Assembly (NCBI GenBank): GCA_030039095.1 | Contig: JASHQP010000524.1 | Coordinates: forward strand, 1 to 14,434 | DNA length: 14,434 nt | Reading direction: 5' to 3' | Source of the DNA: Streptosporangiaceae bacterium | GTDB lineage: Bacteria > Actinomycetota > Actinomycetes > Streptosporangiales > Streptosporangiaceae | Part shown: positions 6,202 through 13,400 of the stretch, piece after piece | Layout: the number at the start of each line of letters is the position of its first letter | How positions within the stretch are numbered: position 1 is the first letter of the stretch | Position numbers and translations under genes: made by a program | The notes under the pieces: generated by a model | What the model was told of the DNA's origin: nothing | The model's database searches: none | What the model saw: only the letters and a program-made list of their open reading frames with translations

Positions 6202-7308
6202 ATGCCCGGACGGATCCTCGTTGTCGACGACGACCCGGTGACCGGGCGTTTCCTGTCCAATCTTCTCGGTGATGGTGGCGGCTTCGACGTCGTCTGCACG
6301 ACCGATCCGGGCAGAGCGTTGCAGCAGGCCAGCACGGAACGCTGGGACCTCGTCCTGACCGACGTGGAGATGCCCGGGATGAGCGGCCTGGAGTTGCTGC
6401 AGGCGCTGCGCCGGGCCGCGCCCAGCCTCCCGGTCATCGTGATCACCGGTCACGCGACGCTCGACTACGCGGTGTCGGCCCTGCGTGATCACGCCGACGA
6501 GTTCCTGCAGAAGTCGATGCCCAGCGACATGCTGCTGGCCACGATCGGTGCGGTCGTCGCGAAGAGCCGGGCCGCACGGCTCGCCTCGCGGCAGGCCGTG
6601 CTCGCGATCGGCGCCCATCCCGACGACGTCGAGATCGGCGCGGCCGGTGCGCTGCTGGTGCACCGCAGCATGGGCCACGAGGTGTCGATCCTGACGCTCA
6701 GCCGCGGCGCCCGGGGCGGCAGCCAGAACACCCGCGCGGGGGAGTCGGACGAGGCGGCGCGGGCCCTGGGCGCTGTGCTGTTCCTCGACGACCTGAAGGA
6801 CACGCGGATCAGCGAGGGCGACCCGACGATCGGCGCGATCAGCCGGGTGGTCGAGTCGGTGCGGCCGACGGTGATCTACACCCACTCCCCGCACGACGTG
6901 CACCAGGATCACCGCAACACCCACCGGGCGGCGATGGTGGCGGTCCGGGGAGTCAGCCGCGTGTACTGCTTCCAGTCTCCGTCGGCCACCGTCGACTTCC
7001 GGCCGACCCGCTTCGTGACCATCGACGACCAGATCGAGGGCAAGCTTCAGGCCATCAACGCCTTTGCCTCGCAGGTGGAGATCCGCAGATACCTGGAACC
7101 CGACCTGATCGAATCGACGGCGCGCTACTGGTCGCGCTTTGGCGACGGCCGGTACGCCGAGGCGTTCGAGGTGATACGGGAGGCCACCACCGGGGGCCAG
7201 CCCGCGGGCCCGGCCCCGGGAATGGCGGAAGCCTCGCCGGACAGTGAACCAACCGAGTTGGCCAGTGACAGCCGTGCCCACACGGAGGTGCCGCATGCCG
7301 CACGCTAA
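6202..7308 (+). CDS. response regulator receiver domain fused to a PIG-L/LmbE-family zinc deacetylase
   Basis: A 368-residue two-domain protein. Residues 4-120 are a complete receiver domain: acidic pocket D9/D10/D11 in ILVVDDDP, phospho-acceptor D54 in LTDVEMPG, switch T82 in VITG and conserved K104 in FLQKS. Residues 131-about 335 are a PIG-L/LmbE domain with the zinc motif AHPDDVEIG (H139, D141, D142) and HDVHQDH (231-237), where H237 is the expected third ligand. The family removes N-acetyl groups from GlcNAc-type sugars (for example MshB and Mca in mycothiol metabolism). The tail (about 335-368) is disordered and Pro/Ala-rich. No DNA-binding domain or TM is present, so phosphorylation probably gates deacetylase activity. 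No histidine kinase is encoded nearby. The start is uncertain: ATG 6202 begins at the receiver (MPGRILVV) but lacks a clear ribosome binding site; GTG 6181 or TTG 6133 are in-frame alternatives. Confidence 0.92.
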   Translation: MPGRILVVDDDPVTGRFLSNLLGDGGGFDVVCTTDPGRALQQASTERWDLVLTDVEMPGMSGLELLQALRRAAPSLPVIVITGHATLDYAVSALRDHADEFLQKSMPSDMLLATIGAVVAKSRAARLASRQAVLAIGAHPDDVEIGAAGALLVHRSMGHEVSILTLSRGARGGSQNTRAGESDEAARALGAVLFLDDLKDTRISEGDPTIGAISRVVESVRPTVIYTHSPHDVHQDHRNTHRAAMVAVRGVSRVYCFQSPSATVDFRPTRFVTIDDQIEGKLQAINAFASQVEIRRYLEPDLIESTARYWSRFGDGRYAEAFEVIREATTGGQPAGPAPGMAEASPDSEPTELASDSRAHTEVPHAAR

Positions 7309-7362
7309 CGTCCCGAACCTCCCGCTGCGCAGTGTCCGGGTCATGGTCACCGGCGCCGGCGG

Positions 7363-7548
7363 GTGGCGTATCCCGGCGCGCCGCCCGCAGCCGGGGCGGC
7401 GTATCCCGGCGCGCCGCCGTCCGCGCCGTCGTTCACCGACGAGATCGAGGCCGCCGTCGAATATGAGCGGGGCCTGGCCGTCAAGGCGCTGCTGTCCATC
7501 GCCCTGGTCGCGCTCGTGCTCGTGCTCCGGGTGGCCTTCTTCGGGTGA
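7363..7548 (+). CDS. small proline-rich protein with C-terminal membrane segment
   Basis: A 61-residue frame beginning at GTG 7363, the only usual start codon in this frame after the preceding gene's stop. The N-terminal part has two AYPGAPP repeats and a Pro/Ala-rich linker. A short acidic helix (FTDEIEAAVEYERG) follows, and the last 20 residues (KALLSIALVALVLVLRVAFFG) form one hydrophobic segment, so it would be a C-tail-anchored membrane protein. Similar short Pro-rich actinobacterial proteins exist, but no function can be given. There is only a weak GGCGGG-like ribosome binding site. It sits 54 nt after the receiver-deacetylase gene on the same strand and could be co-transcribed. It ends 9 nt from the convergent HAD gene. 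Confidence 0.55.
   Translation: MAYPGAPPAAGAAYPGAPPSAPSFTDEIEAAVEYERGLAVKALLSIALVALVLVLRVAFFG
7365..7418. repeat. two 21-nt direct repeats, 33-bp period
   Basis: Bases 7365-7385 and 7398-7418 are identical (GGCGTATCCC followed by GGCGCGCCGCC). The 33-bp period equals 11 codons and encodes the repeated AYPGAPP of the small membrane protein. Confidence 0.9.
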
Positions 7549-7557
7549 CCGTCCGGG

Positions 7558-8250
7558 TCAGCCGCGCCGCCACGCCTCGATCAGCGGTGACAGGTCGGCC
7601 AGTCTGCCGATGACCGCGTCCGGCTCGGCATCCGCGCACCCGGGCACGTCACTGTTCGGCACCAGCACGGCGCGCATCCCGGCCCGCTTCGCGCCGTACA
7701 CGTCGTCGTAGGGCCGGTCGCCGACGAACACGCACGCCGCCGGGTCGGTCACCCCCACCGCGGCCATCGCCGCACGGAACGCCTCCGGGTGCGGCTTGGT
7801 CCACTCGATCTCGCTGCTGTAGATGGCGCCGTCGATCAGGTCGAGCACGCCGTCCCTGACGAACACCTGCTCGTGCATCGTCCGCGGCCACATCGTGTTC
7901 GACAGCACGCCGATCTTGATCCCGGCCGCGCGCAGCCGCGCGAACAGCGCTGGCACGTCCGGGTCGGTGAACGTGTGCGGCTCCCACGCGAGCGCGTAGC
8001 TGGCCAGGAACGCGGCGGTGGGTGTCACCCCGGCGCGCTCGAACACATGGTCCATCGTGGCGCTGCGGTGATCACGTTCGGCCACCCGCCAGAGTTCCCA
8101 TTCGGCGGCCCGGATCGCCGCCGCGTTGCGTTCCGCCAGTTCTTCGGCGAAGTGCAGCGCACAGACATCCCGCCACACCGCCCCGTGATCGACCGAGTGC
8201 CACGGGGTCAGCGTTCCGCCCCAGTCGAAGATCACCGCTTTTACCGCCAT
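7558..8250 (-). CDS. HAD-superfamily hydrolase (HAD-IA-like)
   Basis: A 230-residue haloacid-dehalogenase-fold protein. Motif I is FDWGGTLT (nucleophile D9), followed by a helical cap (about 20-95), motif II GVLSNTMW (S117), motif III WTKPHPEAF (K152) and motif IV FVGDRPYDDVYGAKRAG (D178, D182/D183). The usual second Asp of motif I (D+2, general acid/base in phosphatases) is Gly here (DWG instead of DxD). The family includes phosphatases, phosphonatases and dehalogenases; the D+2 change makes a simple phosphomonoesterase assignment uncertain and the substrate is unknown. The ATG at 8250 has no Shine-Dalgarno sequence but has TACGGT six nt upstream, suggesting leaderless translation. It is divergent from the next gene with only 17 bp between start codons. 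Confidence 0.88.
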   Translation of the reverse strand: MAVKAVIFDWGGTLTPWHSVDHGAVWRDVCALHFAEELAERNAAAIRAAEWELWRVAERDHRSATMDHVFERAGVTPTAAFLASYALAWEPHTFTDPDVPALFARLRAAGIKIGVLSNTMWPRTMHEQVFVRDGVLDLIDGAIYSSEIEWTKPHPEAFRAAMAAVGVTDPAACVFVGDRPYDDVYGAKRAGMRAVLVPNSDVPGCADAEPDAVIGRLADLSPLIEAWRRG

Positions 8251-8255
8251 TCCGC

Positions 8256-8262
8256 TACCGTA
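8256..8262. promoter_or_regulatory. symmetric TANNNTA element, possible two-way leaderless promoter
   Basis: TACCGTA contains TACCGT on the plus strand (ends 6 nt before the ATG at 8268) and TACGGT on the minus strand (ends 6 nt before the ATG at 8250). A single element can therefore supply the -10 for both divergent genes with starts at the start codons. No good -35 hexamer is seen in either direction. Confidence 0.5.
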
Positions 8263-8267
8263 CTCAT

Positions 8268-8858
8268 ATGTCCGGGATGCAATTCGTCGTTGACTTTGTC
8301 AGCGCGCTTGCGTGGCCGCTCGCGATCGTGGTGATCGTGGTCTTTCTCCGCCGTCCGCTCGTGGACATTCTCATGCAGCTGGCTTCCGGGCTGCGGCGGC
8401 TGCGATCCGGGCAGTCCGACGCGGAGTTCGACCGCACCGTCGGCCAGGTCAAGGCCGAGCTGACGGCCACGGTGTCCGCCGGTGCCCCGGCGTCGCTCCC
8501 GGTGCTGCTCAGGTTCGCCGCGGCGACCGAGGACGACCCTGCCGCCGCGGTCGCCCAGGCCTACGGAGCGGTGGAGGCAGCCCTCCGCGATCTCCTGGGT
8601 TCCACCGGCAAGCTGGTGCCCGTCGGCAGCGGCGACCCGACGGCCATCGCCCGCTTCGCGCGGGATCAGGCGCTCGTGCCCGAGTCGATCGTGCGCGCCG
8701 TCGACGGCGTGGTTTCCCTGCGCAACTCCGTCGGCGCCGATCCGGCCCGGGTCACCAAGGATCACGCGGAGAAGTTCCTGGCGCTCGTCGACGCGCTGCT
8801 GTTCGCGATCGCGGCGCAGCGGGACCGGTCCATGGGGGCACAGTCCCCGATGCGGTGA
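8268..8858 (+). CDS. hypothetical protein, N-terminal TM plus cytoplasmic helical domain (possibly HEPN/DUF4145-like)
   Basis: A 196-residue protein with one N-terminal membrane helix (about 7-27, VDFVSALAWPLAIVVIVVFL) followed by a basic region (RRPLVDILMQLASGLRRLRSG) and an all-helical soluble part. The segment AQAYGAVEAALRDLL ... ALVPESIVRAVDGVVSLRNSVGA ... HAEKFLALVDALLFAIAAQ resembles the helix order of HEPN/DUF4145-type domains, in which an RN dipeptide precedes a His; here R-N is present but the His is farther away (in KDHAEKF), so an RNase role should not be assumed. The start is ATG 8268 (ATG 8277 possible); the longer frame opening at 8022 lies antisense to the HAD gene and is rejected. 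The tiny divergent spacing suggests expression linked to the HAD gene. Confidence 0.75.
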   Translation: MSGMQFVVDFVSALAWPLAIVVIVVFLRRPLVDILMQLASGLRRLRSGQSDAEFDRTVGQVKAELTATVSAGAPASLPVLLRFAAATEDDPAAAVAQAYGAVEAALRDLLGSTGKLVPVGSGDPTAIARFARDQALVPESIVRAVDGVVSLRNSVGADPARVTKDHAEKFLALVDALLFAIAAQRDRSMGAQSPMR

Positions 8859-8872
8859 TCCCCCGGCGACGC

Positions 8873-8887
8873 GCCCGCACGGCGGGC
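8873..8887 (+). terminator. GC hairpin downstream of the TM protein gene
   Basis: GCCCGC-ACG-GCGGGC is a perfect 6-bp stem with a 3-nt loop, 15 nt after the TGA at 8856-8858. There is no T-run behind it, so it is only a candidate terminator. The remaining bases to the next start at 8975 show nothing beyond a GGAAGGA ribosome binding site. Confidence 0.35.
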
Positions 8888-8974
8888 CGGCCGCGGGTCT
8901 CCGGGGGCAGCCTGGGAGACTAGCGGGAACGCGGGAATCGCCTTGGGGGGCGCGGCACAGGAAGGACACTAGCG

Positions 8975-9268
8975 ATGGCCGATCCGGGCAGCGCTGTCGA
9001 AGTGCACGGCACGGTGGCCGCGCGCGGAGCCGTGAACGGGACCGATCCGGACGCGATCGTCGCGCAGATCGAGCGCACCAGGGAGAACCTGGCCCAGACC
9101 ATCGACACGCTCGCAGAACGGGTCAGCCCGGCCAATAACGTGCGCAAGCTCCGCGAGCGCGTGCTGCAGGAGGCTGCGCGTCCCGAGGTGCGCCTCGCGG
9201 CCGCCGCCGTTGGCCTGGCGCTGGTCAGCGTGGCGATCCTGAAGATATGGGGCAGACGCCGCAAGTAG
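8975..9268 (+). CDS. DUF3618 family membrane protein
   Basis: A 97-residue protein with the DUF3618 signature DPDAIVAQIERTRENLAQTIDTLAERVSPANN (about 25-55), followed by an amphipathic KLRERVL segment, one transmembrane helix (about 72-92, VRLAAAAVGLALVSVAILKIW) and a basic end (GRRRK). DUF3618 proteins are short actinobacterial membrane proteins of unknown role, often found near phage-shock or holin-like DUF1469 genes; no such partner is in this window. The ATG at 8975 is supported by GGAAGGA about 9 nt upstream. Its stop is only 3 bp from that of the convergent LacI regulator. Confidence 0.88.
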   Translation: MADPGSAVEVHGTVAARGAVNGTDPDAIVAQIERTRENLAQTIDTLAERVSPANNVRKLRERVLQEAARPEVRLAAAAVGLALVSVAILKIWGRRRK

Positions 9269-9271
9269 CGG

Positions 9272-10345
9272 CTAGCCGGGCGGAATCTCCCCGGAGCCGC
9301 GCTCGATGAGCTGCGTGGCGATCTCGGCGCGTTCCGCTGGTCCCCGGTCCCCGGCCAGCCGCCGGAAGAGCAGCTGTGCCGCGACCCGCCCGAGCCGGGC
9401 GACGTCCTGCGCCACCACGGTAACGCCCGGGCTCAGCATGTCCGCGAGCTCGAAGTCGTCGAAGCCGACGAACGCCGGCCCGCTGCCGAGTTCGTGCGTC
9501 CCGGCCAGCACCCTTAGTTCCCGCACGGCCGCAACCGAAATACGGTTGTTGCCGAAGAACAGCGCAGAGACCGGGGCCGGCCCCGCGAGCACGTGGTGCA
9601 GCGCCGCCCGGATGCTGTCCTGGCTCGGGGAGGACATGACGACCCACGTGTCGTCCACCCGCAGCCCGGCCTGCGCCATGGCCTCGCGGTATCCGCGGTG
9701 GCGGAGCATCGACGTGTAGATGCGCGGAGCGTCGCCGATGTACGCGATCCGCCGGTGCCCGTGGCGGATCAGGTGGGTCACGCCCTCCCTGGCGCCCTCG
9801 ACGTTGCTGCTGAGCACCGCGTCGGCCTCGATCAGGCCAGCGGGCCGGTCGACGAAGACCGTGGCCAGGCCCGCCGAGATCTCCGGCAGCAGATAGGTGT
9901 GATCGTCTGACGCCGGGATCACGATCAGCCCGTCGACCCGGCGGGCACAGAACGCCAGCGCCAGCTCGCGCTCCCGCACAGGGTCCTCGTCGCTCGACCC
10001 CGTGAGCAGCAGGTGTCCCCGGGAGCGGGCCACGTCCTCCACCGCGCGGGAAAGCACCGAGTAGAACGGGTCCGCGATGTCCTCCGTGATCAGGCCGATC
10101 GAGGCGGTCTGCCCCTTGCGCAGGACGCGGGCGCCGTCGTTGCGCCGGAAGCCCAGCTGGTCGATGGCGGCGCGGACCCGCTCGGTCATCGCCGGTGTCA
10201 CCCCGGGCTCCCCGTTCACCACCCGCGAGACGGTCTTCAGCGCCACACCGGCGTGGGCGGCCACGTCGCCCATGGTCGGCCGGGTGCGGGTGCCCGGCAC
10301 CGGCCTGTTGCCGCGGCGCGGCGCGGCCGAATCCTCAGCGGCCAT
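9272..10345 (-). CDS. LacI-family transcriptional regulator
   Basis: A 357-residue repressor from the ATG at 10345. The N-terminal helix-turn-helix (TMGDVAAHAGVALKTVSRVVNG, about 24-45) and hinge region (VTPAMTERVRAAIDQLGFRRN) are canonical. It is followed by a periplasmic-binding-protein-like sensor from about 82 (ASIGLITEDIADPFYSVLSRAVED) with FCARRVDGLIVIPAS, RHGHRRIAYIGD, and FVGFDDFELADMLSPGVTVV near the end. An in-frame GTG at 10423 would add 26 residues, but that start lies in a CG-centred palindrome, so the ATG at 10345 is preferred. It lies 150 nt downstream of, and on the same strand as, the GH92 gene, so control of glycan breakdown by a mannose-containing inducer is likely by family analogy. 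Confidence 0.93.
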   Translation of the reverse strand: MAAEDSAAPRRGNRPVPGTRTRPTMGDVAAHAGVALKTVSRVVNGEPGVTPAMTERVRAAIDQLGFRRNDGARVLRKGQTASIGLITEDIADPFYSVLSRAVEDVARSRGHLLLTGSSDEDPVRERELALAFCARRVDGLIVIPASDDHTYLLPEISAGLATVFVDRPAGLIEADAVLSSNVEGAREGVTHLIRHGHRRIAYIGDAPRIYTSMLRHRGYREAMAQAGLRVDDTWVVMSSPSQDSIRAALHHVLAGPAPVSALFFGNNRISVAAVRELRVLAGTHELGSGPAFVGFDDFELADMLSPGVTVVAQDVARLGRVAAQLLFRRLAGDRGPAERAEIATQLIERGSGEIPPG

Positions 10346-10409
10346 TCCCGGGCCCCCGTTCCGGAAGAGCCAGGCCCCACCGGGCCCGCCCTCGCCATGC
10401 AGACTACAA

Positions 10410-10421
10410 GACAGCGTTGTC
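10410..10421. promoter_or_regulatory. LacI-type operator upstream of the lacI-family gene
   Basis: GACAGCGTTGTC (GACAACGCTGTC on the minus strand) is a near-perfect 12-bp palindrome with the central CG typical of LacI-family operators. On the minus strand TAGTCT, a possible -10, follows three bases after it. It lies about 65 nt before the chosen start at 10345 and suggests autoregulation. No convincing -35 is seen. Confidence 0.5.
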
Positions 10422-10495
10422 ACGAGGCGTGACTGCTTCTTCGACGGCTGGGCGGGTCCGGCGGTTCCCTCTTTGCCTGATGCGGTTCGGTCAGT

Positions 10496-13400
10496 TCAGG
10501 AGCCGAGGCTCACCGCGAAGACGTGCATCGCCGCGGAACTCTGGGTGGCCTGGTTGCTGATGTCGGGGAAGGTGATCGACGCCACGGTCTTCGACGAGTC
10601 CACAGGGACCGTGGTCGCGTAGACGTACATGGTGATGGACTGGGACGAGCCGCTGGTCGAGTTGCGGTAGGACATGGTGGCGGCCGCGGTATCGCCGTCG
10701 CCCGGCCCCGCGGCCCAGTCGTTGAACGACACGGTCTCGGTCGTGGACGTGCCGTCGGTGTAGTTGATGGTGATCGTGCCCTCGGACGACCCTTCGCTCG
10801 ACGAGCCGAGCAGCCCGAGCGTGGTGGCGCCCGCCACGGCGTTCACCAGCATCGTCTGCCCGAAGGTGAGGATGTTGTCCGGCGAGCAGGCGGCCACGTC
10901 TGGCCAGGTGAAGCTCAGGCCATCGGCGGTCACCGTGCCACCCGGGGTCAGGCCCGCTCCGGCCAGCGCGGTGGCCGAGTAGCTGTAGCCGTCGCCGTCG
11001 TAGTCGGCGCACGTCTGGTCGTCGTCCGGCGAGATGCCGATGTTGTCGTAGTAGTCGGCCGGGTTGTCCGTCGGGGTTATCTCGAGGACGGGTGTGCCGG
11101 AGGCGTCGCCGGAGCCGTTCACGACCATCACCCCGGCGTCAGTTCCCGCCCACACGTGGTTCTCGCCGCCGGTCCCGCTCGCGCTGGGCACGGTGAACGT
11201 GATCGATGTATCGCTCCAGCTGTCGACCTGCACCGTGCCGGCACCGCCCGACGATCCCCAGGTGGTGCCGTTGTCAGAGAGCTCGACGTATCCCGATCCC
11301 TGCGTGGCGCCGAAGCCGGAGCCGGTGATCGTCACCTGCTGGCCGGCCGCCGCGCTCGCCGGGCTGACCGACGCGGCCACCGGCGGGCTCGGCGCCTGGG
11401 ACGACGCGGCGATCGCGAAGATGTGCAGCGTGCCCTGGGTGGCCCCGGACGGCAGGGTCACGCTGGTCAGCGTCTTGTCCGGGTTGACAGGCAGCGCCGT
11501 GTAGAACACGTCGGTGCCGACCGTCTGCTGCGTGGGCGAGCAGCCCGCGCAGTTGCGGTACGTCATGCTGGCGGCCACCGTGTTGCCGTAGGACGGCGTG
11601 GACGTGCCCGCGTTGAGCGTCCAGTCGCTCAGGCCCAGCCAGTACTGGGCCGTGCTGCCGTCCGAGTAGTGCAGCGTCGCGACGCCCTGGCTCGGGCCGT
11701 TGGTGGCCGAGCCGAGGAACCCGAGTGACTGGCTGCCCGCCGGGGCGTCCACCGTGACCGGCTGGCCGTCGGCGATCGCGTTGTCCGGGTAGCCGGGCGA
11801 GGGCAGCGGCCAGGTGAACGTCGTGCCGTCGACCGTGACCTGCTGACCGGCGGTCAGCCCGGCCGTGGCCAGCGCCTGCGCGGAGTAGCTGTTCCCGTCG
11901 CCGTCGAAGTTCCCGGCTGTCACGCCGGAGTCGTTGGAGATGCCCGCGTTGTCGAACGCGGTGAGCAGGCTGCCGGGCTGCGCCACCAGCACCGTCTCGG
12001 TGAGCGCTGGCAGCGTCGTCCCGTCGTCGTTCATCGTGATGGGGATGGTGTAGAACGTCTGCGCCGCCGACGAGCTGGCCTGCACCGTCAGCGTTACCGA
12101 GCCGCTGCCGTCCGGCGGTACGTCGATCGTCCCGCTGCTCGGCGTGACGGTCAGCCCGGAGGGGGCCGTCGCACCAACGTGAACGGTCTGCGGGTGGCCG
12201 GTCGCGTTCTGCGCGCTGATCTTGAATGTGGCCGACGCGCCCGGGGCCACGTTGACCTGCTGACTCGAGGTGTATCCCACGACTGGCCGCAGGCCCGCGG
12301 TGTAGGACGCCGGTGCGTCCTGCGGAGCGCTGCCCCACGAGCTCGCCTTGGTGCCCATGGCCCAGTCCATCGTGGCCCCCTTGGCCAGGGTCGAGAACGG
12401 GATCGACAGGTGGCTGTCGGGCTGGCCGTCGATGGACAGCGACTGGACGTAGTACTCGGTGGGGGAGGCGCCCGGGGCGTTGATCGTGATTGTCCGGCCG
12501 GACGGAAGGGTGATCGACTCGCGCGGGAAGCCCGGCCCGTTCAGCAGCACCGTGTCGCTGCCCGGGTTCTCCGGGTACATGCCCAGCATCTCCCAGATGA
12601 ACTGGGAGCTTTCCGCACCGAGGTCGTCGTTGTTGTCCAGGCCGTCGGGCCCGGGCAGGTACACGGTGTTCTCGATCGTGTTGATCGCTTTCTGGCTGGC
12701 CGCCGGGTCGCCGGCGTAGTCGGCGGCGTTCTGCTCGCCGAGGTCGAACTCGTTGCTGATCTGGCCGTACATGCCGTAGCCGTTGGGCTGTGACATGTAC
12801 TGCGCAAGCTCCGGCACCACCTTGGAGTCGCCGCCCAGCAGCGAGAACAGCGCCGAGTAGTCGTTGGGCACGTCCCACAGATACTCGTAGGGATCGCCCT
12901 CCACGTAGTACAGCTCGCTGCTGTCGTCCATGGCCGACGTGATGCCCGGGACGTAGTCGCCGTTCTCGTAGCGGGGGTTGAGCAGGTCGTTGCCCGGGTC
13001 GAACTGGTTCTCCCAGTTGTTGGCGCGCTCCTCGAGCATCTGCGCGTCCTTCTTGTCGCCCAGCGACGACGCGAACTGGGACAGGGCCAGGTCGGCGGTG
13101 TCGTATTCCATCAGGCTGGCCACGGTCCCGTGGGGATTGCAGCACCCGTAGGTGCCGTCGGCGGGCAGGTAGCCGTACTGCTGCTCCAGGGCCTCGCCGG
13201 GCCGCACGTCGTTGACGGTGGTGGCCTGCTTCAGCATGTCGGTCAGGGCCTCGCTGGTGTCGAAGTCCTTGGCGCCGAACGCGTAGTAGTCGGAGATGAT
13301 CGCGTCGGACGGGTCGCCGACCATCACGTAGTTGTCCAGGTTCAGGTAACCCCACTGCTGCAGGATCCCGTTCTCCGCGTAGTAGTTGAGCAGGGACTGC

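Noticed and set aside
6121..7350. 409-codon minus-strand open frame opposite the receiver-deacetylase
   Set aside because: It lacks any recognisable domain and is Arg/His/Asp-rich, as expected for antisense of GC-rich coding DNA; the plus strand has all conserved motifs of two families.
8022..8267. N-terminal extension of the TM protein antisense to the HAD gene
   Set aside because: Arg/Pro-rich shadow sequence; the TM helix and leaderless promoter place the start at 8268.
10346..10423. 26-residue N-terminal extension of the LacI regulator from GTG 10423
   Set aside because: The GTG lies in the operator-like palindrome, and the ATG at 10345 already leaves 24 residues before the DNA-binding motif.
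10523..11728. Plus-strand open frame opposite the GH92 C-terminal modules
   Set aside because: Low-complexity Arg/Gly/Val composition and no domain; the minus strand encodes recognisable duplicated modules.
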